A DNA stretch of 36,142 nt from a virus: IMG/VR virus record IMGVR_UViG_3300027976_000102, positions 1 to 36,142 of that record. One strand, written 5' to 3'. This document shows, piece after piece, positions 1 through 5,714 of this stretch; position 1 is the stretch's first letter, and every line of letters begins with the position of its first letter. The position numbers were made by a program, and so were the translations under genes. Below the pieces are notes generated by a model. That model saw nothing but the letters and a program-made list of their open reading frames with translations, searched no databases and was not told where the DNA came from.

Positions 1-2
1 TC

Positions 3-95
3 CGCGCCGACCTCCGCGACAGCCAACTCACCGCCGGACAACTCGCCGAGGAAATAATCGAGCAACTCACCGCCGCCAGCCCCGTCCAGCCCTAA
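3..95 (+). CDS. 3' end of a phage gene (partial)
   Basis: An open frame runs in from the window edge and stops with TAA at 93-95, giving 30 residues rich in Asp, Gln and Ala that end ASPVQP. Only the C-terminus is visible, so no function can be given. The spacing to the next gene (109) and the A/C-rich leader after the stop match the other early genes here. The last bases resemble those at 470-519, where a second copy of this gene tail appears to sit. Confidence 0.45.
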   Translation, partial: RADLRDSQLTAGQLAEEIIEQLTAASPVQP

Positions 96-108
96 CCAAA
101 CCAAAATC

Positions 109-429
109 ATGCCACTCGATAAAAACGACCAATCCCTGACAACCGCCCACGTCAATCCAATCCTCCACATCAACGGATCGTCACTCAAGTCCCTCAATGA
201 CTCCTACGCCGCCGCCGACAAAGCACTCCACGAGTTCATCCAAAATTGGCAACGCATCGAGTTCAACGCACGGGACTACTACCCACAAGGGCCGGACGCC
301 TACCCCGCAGCCCGTGACGAGCGGGACGAGATTGACCGCCACCTCCGCTCCGTCCGGGACTACCTCCGGCGCATCCGCGAGGCCATCCGCCAGCAGGACG
401 CCGACATCGAAGCCACAAGGCGACCGTAG
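109..429 (+). CDS. Conserved small phage protein of unknown function, 106 aa
   Basis: The start is ATG after the leader CAAACCAAAATC. The protein has an HINGSS segment near residue 21, an ARDYYPQGPDA segment around residues 53-63 and a long charged helix at the C-terminus. This HxNG...DYYPQG layout is familiar from small uncharacterised genes in many tailed-phage early regions; that resemblance is from memory. It is probably a soluble helical early protein. It shares its direction and leader style with the following genes. No catalytic motif is visible. Confidence 0.7.
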   Translation: MPLDKNDQSLTTAHVNPILHINGSSLKSLNDSYAAADKALHEFIQNWQRIEFNARDYYPQGPDAYPAARDERDEIDRHLRSVRDYLRRIREAIRQQDADIEATRRP

Positions 430-505
430 CGGCCCCCTCTCCGACCTCCGATCCGCACTAAGCACCGCCGAGCAACTCAACGCCAGCGACCCCATCCAGC
501 CCTAA
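430..505 (+). pseudogene. Remnant of a duplicated gene tail
   Basis: Right after the stop of the 106-aa gene, another frame reads on to a TAA at 503-505 with a C-terminus (ending ASDPIQP) like that of the partial gene at 3-95 (ending ASPVQP). Bases 470-519 resemble 58-104. There is no start codon of its own. It could also be a natural extension of the 106-aa protein lost by a frameshift near 429. It most likely marks a recombination border. Confidence 0.3.
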
Positions 506-525
506 CGTCTCCCAAACCAAACCAA

Positions 526-998
526 ACCAAACCAAATGAAAATCACAATAAGCCACGACGCATCATCAATAGACCCGACCGCCACCTGCGGAGAGGAGCA
601 ATTCGCCCGAGTCAAAGCGGCGCTTGAAGCCGAATATGAAGCCGCCATCCTCAAGGAATATCCAGACGCCGATGTCGATTGCGGAGGCTACGACACGACC
701 TGCTCGATTCGAATCACCGGGACAGACATTTATGATCCAAGCGAAATCCGGGCCGACATCCAAAGGATCTGCGAGGAGGTGTTCGAGACCGGGATGTTCT
801 GGGTATGAAGCCGACACGAGGTGGAAAACGAGCCGGAGCCGGGCGAAAGCTCGGATCCGGACATGGGCGGACAGTCATCTCGTCCAGCATTACGCTTCCG
901 CCGGATCTGTGGGCCAAGCTGGACCGCCTGCGCCGAGACCAATCACGAAGCGCATTCCTCGCGGGCAAACTCCGAAAAATGAGAGCCAAGCCCGAGGA
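526..998. repeat. 473-bp direct repeat, left copy
   Basis: This stretch is the same, base for base, as 10057-10529. It begins in the CCAAA leader of the 90-aa gene and ends within the last codons of the RHH gene. The downstream genes differ (PPCQ-motif protein here, C5 methyltransferase at the right copy). The two copies bracket the inovirus at a spacing of 9531 bp, so recombination between them could delete it. The lack of any divergence implies a recent duplication, gene conversion or an assembly effect. Confidence 0.95.
536..808 (+). CDS. Small acidic phage protein, 90 aa (copy 1)
   Basis: ATG follows directly on a (CCAAA)n leader with no Shine-Dalgarno. The product is acidic with a predicted beta-alpha-beta pattern: an N-terminal strand, a helix (about residues 21-40), a segment DADVDCGGYD (about 44-53), a strand and a C-terminal helix. 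No enzymatic motif is recognised. It overlaps the next gene by 4 nt (ATGA), so the two are probably translationally coupled. An identical copy is at 10067-10339. A role beside the RHH protein is inferred from coupling only. Confidence 0.75.
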   Translation: MKITISHDASSIDPTATCGEEQFARVKAALEAEYEAAILKEYPDADVDCGGYDTTCSIRITGTDIYDPSEIRADIQRICEEVFETGMFWV

Positions 999-1011
999 CA
1001 CGAAATCATGA
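805..1011 (+). CDS. Ribbon-helix-helix-like DNA-binding protein, 68 aa (copy 1)
   Basis: The protein has a basic Gly/Arg/Lys-rich N-terminus (GGKRAGAGRK), a short strand (SSSITLPPDLW) and two helices (KLDRLRRDQSRSAFLAGKL). That is the arrangement of MetJ/Arc-type ribbon-helix-helix proteins, in which the strand contacts DNA and Ser-Arg-Ser starts helix B. It overlaps both neighbours by 4 nt. It is present three times here (also 10336 and 12270), always just before a different gene. It may be a small transcriptional regulator or merely hitchhike on a recombination border. The fold is inferred from pattern alone. Confidence 0.7.
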   Translation: MKPTRGGKRAGAGRKLGSGHGRTVISSSITLPPDLWAKLDRLRRDQSRSAFLAGKLRKMRAKPEDTKS

Positions 1012-1700
1012 CCGACGATTTAGCCGGCAAACCGATCTTGGCAGCATTGTACGTACAACCTGGAGGAGCCTATTACGGATTGCCCGGCGTAGATGCATGG
1101 GACGAAATCAGAGACGCCCGCCGATACGACGGACCCTACCCGGTGGTAGCTCATCCGCCCTGCCAGCGATGGGGGAAAATGTGGTTCGGACAACCGCTCA
1201 CGGTAAAGTTGACTGGGACACGAAAAAAGAAAGGTGACGACGGCGGATGCTTCGCCGCAGCACTTGCATCCGTCCGAAAATTCGGCGGAATCTTGGAACA
1301 TCCTTGGGGAAGCCATGCCTGGCCAAACTTCGGCCTGAATCGCCCCCCACGCTCCGGAGGATGGATAACCGCCGATATGCTCGGCGGGTGGACATGCTGC
1401 GTAGAGCAAGGCCAGTATGGCCACTATGCCCGAAAGCCGACGCTGCTCTACGCGCTCGGAGTTCAGCTGCCAGAGCTTCGATGGGGCCACAGCGAGGCCA
1501 AGTATGATCCAGCCGTTGTGGCCCGCATGGGACTAAAGCGAGCCAAACGCCTCGGAGAAGTCGGAGCGCGTGGCGGCGGCACTAACTCGACCCCGAGAAT
1601 CCACACGCCCGCCCCGTTCCGCGACTTGCTCTGCCGCATCGCGTCTTCAGCGACCGCAATAGGTGAGGCACGGACAGACATCGCCCAATTAAATCCATGA
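1008..1700 (+). CDS. PPCQ-motif phage protein, cytosine-methyltransferase-like, 230 aa
   Basis: The ATG start overlaps the RHH stop by 4 nt. Residues 47-56 read VAHPPCQRWG, resembling motif IV (PCQ) of C5-cytosine methyltransferases with Cys52 in the nucleophile position. Later come DDGGCFAAAL, LEHPWGSHAW (in the place of the ENV motif) and a conserved-looking Gly/Trp/Tyr-rich region (GWTCCVEQGQYGH). At 230 aa it is much shorter than a complete methyltransferase and has no clear target-recognition domain. Similar proteins are common in tailed phages. A DNA-modifying role is inferred, strengthened by a true C5 methyltransferase occupying the same place in the second cassette (10574). Confidence 0.65.
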   Translation: MTDDLAGKPILAALYVQPGGAYYGLPGVDAWDEIRDARRYDGPYPVVAHPPCQRWGKMWFGQPLTVKLTGTRKKKGDDGGCFAAALASVRKFGGILEHPWGSHAWPNFGLNRPPRSGGWITADMLGGWTCCVEQGQYGHYARKPTLLYALGVQLPELRWGHSEAKYDPAVVARMGLKRAKRLGEVGARGGGTNSTPRIHTPAPFRDLLCRIASSATAIGEARTDIAQLNP

Positions 1701-1821
1701 AACAAAATACAAACACCGAGGCGGAAACCGCCCAAATCACGGACAGCCAAGCGGATGTCCAGCAACAACCAGCCAACACTATGACAACCACAACCGAACA
1801 AATCGCAGCACAACTCGACGC
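1697..1821. repeat. Gene-border linker segments shared with 11801-11868, 12123-12179 and 12480-12518
   Basis: Bases 1697-1764 match 11801-11868, and 1765-1821 match 12123-12179. In the right-hand cassette the two blocks are separated by about 250 bp of extra coding sequence; here they are joined directly. A third partial copy (first 39 bp) starts the gene at 12480, and bases 12450-12518 match 11771-11839 with one mismatch. These segments encode the leader MKQNTNTEAETAQ and the start MTTTTEQIAAQLDA, and appear to serve as exchange points between cassettes. Confidence 0.85.
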
Positions 1822-2023
1822 GACCTACACCGCTGAGGGAATAAACATGTATAGTGCCGAAAGATTCGGCTGTTACCAAATAGAAACATTCGCAGATTTT
1901 AAAAAAGCATGCGCCTGGGTAGCTGACGGAATCGATTACGAAGAAGTTGATAACGGCGAGCGCAGCTATGTCTACGTTGTCGATGGCACTCTAGATTGCC
2001 TTGGAGCTGTCGACACTATCTGA
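1697..2023 (+). CDS. Small phage protein with recycled N-terminus, 108 aa
   Basis: ATG at 1697 overlaps the preceding stop (ATGA). The first 23 residues (MKQNTNTEAETAQ...) are identical to the start of the protein at 11801. The reading frame then continues through the MTTTTEQIAAQLDATY segment, which is a separate gene start at 12139. An alternative start is that internal ATG at 1781. The unique C-terminal half (from about residue 50) is acidic with Tyr/Val-rich strands and no known motif. The protein looks like a deletion-generated fusion of two genes that are separate in the right-hand cassette. Confidence 0.6.
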   Translation: MKQNTNTEAETAQITDSQADVQQQPANTMTTTTEQIAAQLDATYTAEGINMYSAERFGCYQIETFADFKKACAWVADGIDYEEVDNGERSYVYVVDGTLDCLGAVDTI

Positions 2024-2044
2024 ATCCTAAACCTAAAATAACGG

Positions 2045-2236
2045 ATGAAAGCGAAATTGAAAATTGACCCTTGGGATCGGCTGGTGGAAATCTTGCCGGT
2101 CCTTAACCAGCACGAAATCGAGAGGCGTTGTGGCTTTCGCAAGGGGCGGCTCTACGACTGCCGGGCCGGGAGATCCACGCTGTCCTCGGCCGAGCTCGAA
2201 ACCGTCCGGAAGCACGTGGCCTCCCTGCTACAATGA
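2045..2236 (+). CDS. Small HTH-like phage protein, 63 aa
   Basis: ATG at 2045 follows an A-rich leader. Residues around 21-55 (HEIERRCGFRKGRLYDCRAG, then STLSSAELETV) have the spacing of a Cro/CI-type helix-turn-helix with a following helix. The length suits a minimal repressor or activator. It is the last plus-strand gene before a strong hairpin and two genes on the opposite strand. Regulation of the early region is a reasonable guess; no binding site was identified. Confidence 0.6.
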   Translation: MKAKLKIDPWDRLVEILPVLNQHEIERRCGFRKGRLYDCRAGRSTLSSAELETVRKHVASLLQ

Positions 2237-2238
2237 TA

Positions 2239-2267
2239 AGCGCCTCGGCAAATGATGCCGAGGCGCT
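2239..2267. terminator. 12-bp hairpin between convergent genes
   Basis: Perfect 12-bp arms (2239-2250 and 2256-2267) enclose a 5-nt loop and lie 2 nt after the stop of the HTH-like gene. There is no T-tract on either strand, so it may be a bidirectional, imperfect terminator between genes converging from both sides. Confidence 0.65.
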
Positions 2268-2286
2268 CGAGGTTGTTGGGGATTGT

Positions 2287-2577
2287 TTAGTATGCCCTGG
2301 CAAGGATAATATCCCGGCCAGCTGCCGACACCTCGCAATGGCTCGTGATGCTCAGAGCCCAGAACGTCTCGCCCATTGCCTGCATTTCGACGCGCTCGAG
2401 CGCATGGATGAGCTGGCCGTCAAACCAGACGCCTAGCGAGAAGCATTTTGGGCAATTAATCAGCTTTCCGACCGGGAACAATCTGGGGATCGTTCCCTGT
2501 CGGTAGCATGGCCGGCGGAAGTCCGCGACAACCGGGAGGCGGCGTGAGGAGCTGCACACCTTTGATAGCTTGCTCAT
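2287..2577 (-). CDS. Unknown protein, 96 aa, minus strand
   Basis: The frame starts ATG at 2577 (complement), overlaps the stop of the upstream minus-strand gene by 4 nt (ATGA) and stops at 2287, facing the hairpin. A CPKC pair near residue 44, followed by SLGVWFDGQLIHALE, suggests a small beta-rich domain; a lone CxxC is not enough for a zinc site. Codons are G/C-ending like the rest of the region. Coupling plus the hairpin support a real gene; the function is unknown. Confidence 0.45.
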   Translation of the reverse strand: MSKLSKVCSSSRRLPVVADFRRPCYRQGTIPRLFPVGKLINCPKCFSLGVWFDGQLIHALERVEMQAMGETFWALSITSHCEVSAAGRDIILARAY

Positions 2578-2801
2578 GCCCCGATCAGTCTGTATGTTGA
2601 CACGCCAGACAAATCACAGATTCCGATCGCAACGAACGGAACTGCGACGCTGGATCTGCTCAACCTCATCGAGATTGAGATTGCCAGTGGGCCAATCGCG
2701 TTGACCCGCACCGCGTGTGCGCTCTCGTCTCGGTAGTGGCTGCGGATTTGGTCTTCGGCTAGGGTTGCTAGTTTTGCTTGGTTTCTTGGCATCATTATCA
2801 T
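2574..2801 (-). CDS. Unknown protein, about 75 aa, minus strand
   Basis: The frame extends upstream to a TTG at 2864, but ATG at 2801 (or 2792, giving MPRNQAK) is preferred; the ATG at 2801 follows an A-rich leader. The helical N-terminus (KLATLAEDQIRSHYRDESAH) is followed by a hydrophobic beta-like half. The stop overlaps the next start (ATGA), forming a two-gene minus-strand operon. The opposite strand also has an open frame here without a start codon, which lowers confidence. Opposite orientation beside early genes recalls a lysogeny/regulatory module, but no repressor motif is seen. Confidence 0.4.
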   Translation of the reverse strand: MIMMPRNQAKLATLAEDQIRSHYRDESAHAVRVNAIGPLAISISMRLSRSSVAVPFVAIGICDLSGVSTYRLIGA

Positions 2802-3057
2802 GTTGGGTATTTTTGGTACTGATTGCGATGCTCCAATGGTGGGCGCGCAATTAATAGAGACCAAACTATGAGCCGCGTGGACGCGTCAAGATAAATGTAA
2901 TTCCGGCTGCGGAGCAGGAGGGCCTTCCCGGCCTTAGGGATATGGTCGGCCGGGGCGAACTTGGGGCGTTGTTGCTCTTTGGCCCTGCGTCTGAGTCCGG
3001 AACTATCTCCCTTGGTGTCGGGGTCTCCCCACTACGCGTAGCGGCTTAACGCTTCCC
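2802..3057. other. Non-coding left border of the inovirus
   Basis: No convincing gene lies here. On the minus strand a TTGACG hexamer near 2889-2894 could be a -35 box for the minus-strand pair, but no good -10 box sits at proper spacing. A plus-strand open frame at 2858-3049 has protein-like composition and no plausible start, so it may be the end of a disrupted gene. The direct repeat begins 8 bp after that stop. Confidence 0.35.
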
Positions 3058-3143
3058 GAATTGATTCGTATCACCGCGTTCTCCTTCGGCGTATCTCCAA
3101 TCAATTGCAAAGTTTCTCGCCGATTTGTCCTCGGCCCGGTGCA
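3058..3143. repeat. 86-bp flanking direct repeat, left (attL-like)
   Basis: It is the same as 9768-9853 except at one base (3126 T, 9836 G). Inside are 8-bp inverted arms AATTGATT (3059-3066) and AATCAATT (3099-3106) separated by 32 bases, which could fold in single-stranded phage DNA. No dif-like XerC/XerD pair is obvious. It is interpreted as the crossover site or target duplication. Confidence 0.85.
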
Positions 3144-3403
3144 CTCGGACGGTCCGGCCGGGGTACCTCCCCCCTCCGGCCCCGGCCTCCCCTCTCCCCC
3201 CGCGTGGCGTGACCGTCCCGGTCGCATGCCTCGTCGTTTCCCCCCGCGTGGCGTGACCGTCCCGGTCGCATGCCTCTGCCCTGGACCACCCCCGACCAGC
3301 TGGCGAAATTGGCGTTTGTTAGCTTTAAAACCGCTCATTTTTACCGATGGTGCAAAAAGGTGTTGACCCGAATTCCAAAATCTGAATACTCGAAAGATCC
3401 CAA
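3144..3403. promoter_or_regulatory. Inovirus intergenic region
   Basis: This is the only sizeable non-coding region ahead of the inovirus genes and the likely site of the replication origin and packaging signal. It carries two 38-bp hairpin repeats (3195-3276). A possible promoter is TTGACC (3363-3368) with AATACT (3385-3390), spacing 16, weak. No nick-site motif could be identified by eye. Confidence 0.45.
3195..3276. repeat. Two 38-bp repeats with internal hairpins
   Basis: Bases 3195-3232 and 3239-3276 are identical, with a 44-bp period. Each contains GACCG-TCC-CGGTC, a perfect 5-bp stem with 3-base loop. Paired hairpins of this kind in an inovirus intergenic region could bind the replication initiator or form part of the origin or packaging signal; this is inference. 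Confidence 0.8.
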
Positions 3404-3577
3404 ATGCCAACCGCAGCCAATACACATTCGATAAGCCTAAGCCTAAAAAGGGCCAAGCAATCGGGCGCAAAAATTGCTCCCTCTACAATAACCGCGGCAA
3501 CGGCAATAGGACAACGGCGGGGAGCCTTAGAATTCCTCGCCGTTCCACTTTCCAGACTCCTTCTAAACTATGAGTGA
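3404..3577 (+). CDS. Possible small basic protein, 57 aa
   Basis: ATG at 3404 follows CCCAA, the same leader style as other genes here. The frame overlaps the next gene by 8 nt. The product is Ala/Ser/Arg/Lys-rich and basic (SLKRAKQSGAKIAPSTITAA) with a hydrophobic C-terminus. A long hairpin (3513-3544) falls inside it, which may mean the stretch is non-coding intergenic DNA instead. No family is recognised. Confidence 0.3.
   Translation: MPTAANTHSISLSLKRAKQSGAKIAPSTITAATAIGQRRGALEFLAVPLSRLLLNYE
3513..3544. other. 12-pair stem-loop upstream of the first inovirus gene
   Basis: Arms 3513-3524 and 3533-3544 pair over 12 positions, including two G-T wobbles, with an 8-base loop. It is the strongest hairpin of the inovirus intergenic region. 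It is a candidate packaging signal or origin hairpin, since filamentous phages use such a structure in the plus strand near the coat-protein end of the genome. Confidence 0.55.
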
Positions 3578-3800
3578 AATCATCGAGCCGGTTCTTCAGG
3601 TGGTTTTCCCCCAATCGTTTGTCGCCGGTATGGTGGCGGGTGCGGTGTGGTGGCAGATTATGCTTTTCTTGGTGGGCGCGATGATCAAAAAATTTGCGAG
3701 TAAGCGAACCCGAGCGGCAAAAATTGGACCGGCCGGCGGGAAATATACAGGGTCCGAAACGGCATCAGGCGTTGCTCCCCCGCCGTTGCCGAAAAACTAG
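3570..3800 (+). CDS. Small inovirus membrane protein, 76 aa
   Basis: ATG at 3570. Residues about 14-40 (SFVAGMVAGAVWWQIMLFLV) form one membrane span, followed by a basic stretch (KKFASKRTRAAK) and a Gly/Ser/Pro-rich tail. An outside-short, inside-basic topology is expected. It sits directly ahead of the candidate ssDNA-binding protein and replication initiator. It could be a minor coat or assembly protein; no named family was recognised. Confidence 0.6.
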   Translation: MSEIIEPVLQVVFPQSFVAGMVAGAVWWQIMLFLVGAMIKKFASKRTRAAKIGPAGGKYTGSETASGVAPPPLPKN

Positions 3801-3817
3801 GGGAGCGCAAAAAAAAA

Positions 3818-4108
3818 ATGATCCTATTAATGGAAGTACAAATGGTAACAAGTGGCCTCGGGAAGAAAAGCCAAGGGGTCCAACTCGCACTTGCTGATGC
3901 GGCAAAACCTCAATGCCTGGTCCCGTTTTCTTTATACGTCTCCGATCCGGCGTCGAAGGAAGTGACACTGGGTTGCAAGGTAACCGACCTTGTGGGAAAG
4001 AAGATCAATGTGATGGCGCTCGAGATGTCTCCTGCGAACTTCGGTTCAGGGATTAACATTAGCGGCGATTTCGCGCTGGCAACCAATTCTGACAAGAATA
4101 TCAAGTAA
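3818..4108 (+). CDS. Candidate ssDNA-binding protein (gV-like), 96 aa
   Basis: ATG at 3818 follows a run of ten A; ATG at 3833 is an alternative. The protein is small, soluble and beta-rich (LVPFSLYVSDPASKEVTLGC...VNVMALEM-type strands), with the length and position (immediately upstream of the replication initiator) of inovirus single-stranded-DNA-binding proteins that coat plus strands before assembly. Sequence identity to gV was not recognisable; the assignment rests on size, fold pattern and gene order. The stop abuts the GTG start of the replication gene with no gap. Confidence 0.5.
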   Translation: MILLMEVQMVTSGLGKKSQGVQLALADAAKPQCLVPFSLYVSDPASKEVTLGCKVTDLVGKKINVMALEMSPANFGSGINISGDFALATNSDKNIK

Positions 4109-4789
4109 GTGATCAACGCACTGTCATATCATCTCTTTAATGTTAAGTGGCAACTTGTTTGCACACTGACATTTGGGGCCAATTGGAACGCGAAAAAGAC
4201 CCGTAACAAGGTTGATCGCGTGTTCGGTTGGCTTCGGCGCATTTACGGTTTCCATTCGGGTTCGGTCGTCTTAGACGGTCAACCCTTTGTGGTGTCTGAG
4301 GAGCGCGGTGAGATGAGGGACAGATATCATGTTCATATGCTGATTGCGGGACTCCCCGAGCAGCCTTCCCGTGCCGACTGCTTCGCTATGCAGTGGTTAT
4401 GGAAAGACGGCTTCAAGGGGGGTTTCGCAAAAATCCGTCCTTATAACCCGTCCCTGTCGGGGGTGCGTTATACCATGAAATCGCTCGATCTAAGCGATCT
4501 CCGCGCCATCTCTTCGGAGTCAGGCCGCGAGAAGGCTCGAGCGATTTCAGGGTGCCATATCGGTCATACAACTTCCTTCGCTGGGGCTAACGCCTTTGAG
4601 GTGGGAAAAATTGGTGATCAGTCTAGCAGGGATTTGATGGTTATGGTTTCGCGTGGCTGCATAGTGTTGTGTGCAGGCATTGCAAGTCCTTCTGTTAGGC
4701 GCTTGGAGCGGTCCAAGCGCTTTTACCAGCTCAGAAGGAAGGAACTGGCCCCCGGCACAAAATCGAAAAAACACAAGGTCTCGGCCTGA
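4109..4789 (+). CDS. Rolling-circle replication initiator (HUH endonuclease), 226 aa
   Basis: The start is GTG at 4109, touching the previous stop. HUH motifs appear in order: motif 1 LVCTLTFG (about residues 16-23), motif 2 HVH at residues 74-76 (metal-binding His pair) and motif 3 YTMK with catalytic Tyr121 and Lys124. A single tyrosine suits inovirus and small-plasmid initiators, which nick the double-stranded origin and remain bound to the 5' end while host polymerase extends the 3' end. The basic C-terminus (QLRRKELAPGTKSKKHK) fits DNA binding. Confidence 0.85.
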   Translation: MINALSYHLFNVKWQLVCTLTFGANWNAKKTRNKVDRVFGWLRRIYGFHSGSVVLDGQPFVVSEERGEMRDRYHVHMLIAGLPEQPSRADCFAMQWLWKDGFKGGFAKIRPYNPSLSGVRYTMKSLDLSDLRAISSESGREKARAISGCHIGHTTSFAGANAFEVGKIGDQSSRDLMVMVSRGCIVLCAGIASPSVRRLERSKRFYQLRRKELAPGTKSKKHKVSA

Positions 4790-4991
4790 TGGGGTAACAG
4801 GGCGCTCTGCGCTGTGCTGTATCTTGTCCGTGGGTAGTTCTGCCCGGTTTTGAAATGAGTCCCTCGGGGCTCACCTTAGAGCGGTTTAGGGGTGATCCTG
4901 AGCGTTCTAGAGTGGGTCCCGCCGGGGTGGGTGGTCCCGGCGCGAAGCGCTGGGGCCGCCTGCCCCGTAGCGGGCTACTTGAAGACAAGGT
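4790..4991. other. Non-coding region after the replication gene, with hairpins
   Basis: No gene is supported. A small hairpin at 4856-4873 (arms TGAG/CTCA with GTCC/GGGG pairing) and several short GC-rich inverted repeats (for example GCGC-GAA-GCGC near 4940-4950) occur. They could terminate replication-gene transcription or belong to the origin or packaging region. Confidence 0.35.
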
Positions 4992-5123
4992 ATGCCCAAA
5001 AATAATCGCACAATGAAAAATCCCCACCCCTCCCCCCCTCTATCCCTCCTTCGATCGAGAAGCGATCTCTCGATCAAGCAAGAGGTCGTCGCGTTTGGGC
5101 GCGGCGGCCTCGGCAAATTTTGA
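4992..5123 (+). CDS. Possible small basic protein, 43 aa
   Basis: ATG at 4992 (second ATG at 5013) opens a frame of 43 codons ending 4 nt before the next small gene. The peptide is basic and Pro/Ser-rich in the middle (PHPSPPLSLLRSRS). A 7-base-loop hairpin with 8-bp arms (5053-5060, 5068-5075) lies inside. Small basic ORFs are usual at this place in inoviruses, but the hairpin and composition leave open that it is non-coding. Confidence 0.3.
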   Translation: MPKNNRTMKNPHPSPPLSLLRSRSDLSIKQEVVAFGRGGLGKF

Positions 5124-5127
5124 AACC

Positions 5128-5262
5128 ATGATGACAGCTGCAATTATCATCGATCTGCCCACCGACGTTACGGCGTTCCCGTATTGGGCGTTTTGCGTCG
5201 GTGTGCTGCTTGGGTTTCTAAGATTCTTGCTCGTCCGTTTCCTGCGTGACGTGCTCGATTAG
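5128..5262 (+). CDS. Small membrane protein, 44 aa (minor coat candidate)
   Basis: The start is ATG at 5128. The peptide has a short acidic-tipped N-terminus (IIDLPTDVTAFPYW), one membrane span (AFCVGVLLGFLRFLLV) and a C-terminal RFLRDVLD. It ends 5 nt before the major coat gene. In size, single span and position it resembles the pVII/pIX-type end-cap or similar hydrophobic peptides of filamentous phages, which are often missed because they are so short. Confidence 0.6.
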   Translation: MMTAAIIIDLPTDVTAFPYWAFCVGVLLGFLRFLLVRFLRDVLD

Positions 5263-5267
5263 AAAAA

Positions 5268-5540
5268 ATGAAAACACAAAAAGAGAAAACTGGTCCCCTT
5301 GCGGGAGTCGTCGTGTTCCTTCGGAACAAAATCGGTGCAATGCTCGCCTGCCTCGCGGTCGCGGTCGTTTATATGAGTGAGACGGCTTCGGCGGTCGCGT
5401 ACGATTTTGACGCGGCTTCGTCGGAGGTTGCTGATGGTATCGATGGCGCGATGTCGAAAGTTGGGCCATTCGCGATCGGGTTGTTCCTCCTGGGAATTAT
5501 CTTCTTGCTGTACAAGAAGTTCACCCGCAAGGCTGGTTAA
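5268..5540 (+). CDS. Major coat protein (pVIII-like), 90-aa precursor
   Basis: The precursor has a basic N-terminus, a hydrophobic signal core (about residues 22-36) and a signal-peptidase site at ASAVA, cleaving after Ala42 or Ala44. The mature form of about 46-48 aa has the classic pVIII layout: acidic amphipathic N-terminal half (YDFDAASSEVADGIDG), hydrophobic span (FAIGLFLLGIIFLL) and basic end (YKKFTRKAG) that faces the DNA. It would sit in the inner membrane before assembly and then coat the filament in thousands of copies. The terminator just downstream is typical of high-level coat expression. Confidence 0.85.
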   Translation: MKTQKEKTGPLAGVVVFLRNKIGAMLACLAVAVVYMSETASAVAYDFDAASSEVADGIDGAMSKVGPFAIGLFLLGIIFLLYKKFTRKAG

Positions 5541-5560
5541 TTAATTAAGGTAAACTCAGG

Positions 5561-5581
5561 CGGGGACGCTCCCGTTTTTTT
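5561..5581 (+). terminator. Intrinsic terminator after the major coat gene
   Basis: A 5-bp G/C stem (CGGGG/CTCCCG type with one G-T pair) is followed by seven T residues, 20 nt after the coat stop. Filamentous phages often place a terminator here so that coat mRNA exceeds that of the downstream minor coat genes. Confidence 0.7.
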
Positions 5582-5585
5582 CTAA

Positions 5586-5714
5586 ATGACCGAGGCGCAA
5601 GGAGACGAAATCATCAGGATGCTGGAAGGCATCGCTCAAATTAATTTAGGAATTTTATGCGGTATAACATTGTTAGCGTTTTGTGCGGGTTGGCATTTCT
5701 GGGTGGGTCGCTAG
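5586..5714 (+). CDS. Small membrane minor coat protein candidate, 42 aa
   Basis: ATG at 5586 lies just beyond the terminator. The peptide has an acidic N-terminus (MTEAQGDEIIRMLEGI), a single span (NLGILCGITLLAFCAG) and a short end (WHFWVGR). It overlaps the pIII-like gene by 58 nt in another frame. Size and position between major coat and pIII match small hydrophobic coat or assembly peptides of inoviruses. Confidence 0.55.
   Translation: MTEAQGDEIIRMLEGIAQINLGILCGITLLAFCAGWHFWVGR

Noticed and set aside
2578-2742. Plus-strand frame with protein-like composition (LYVDTPDKSQIPIATNG)
   Set aside because: No usable start codon after the TGA/TAG just upstream; the opposite strand has a start, coupling and a terminator.
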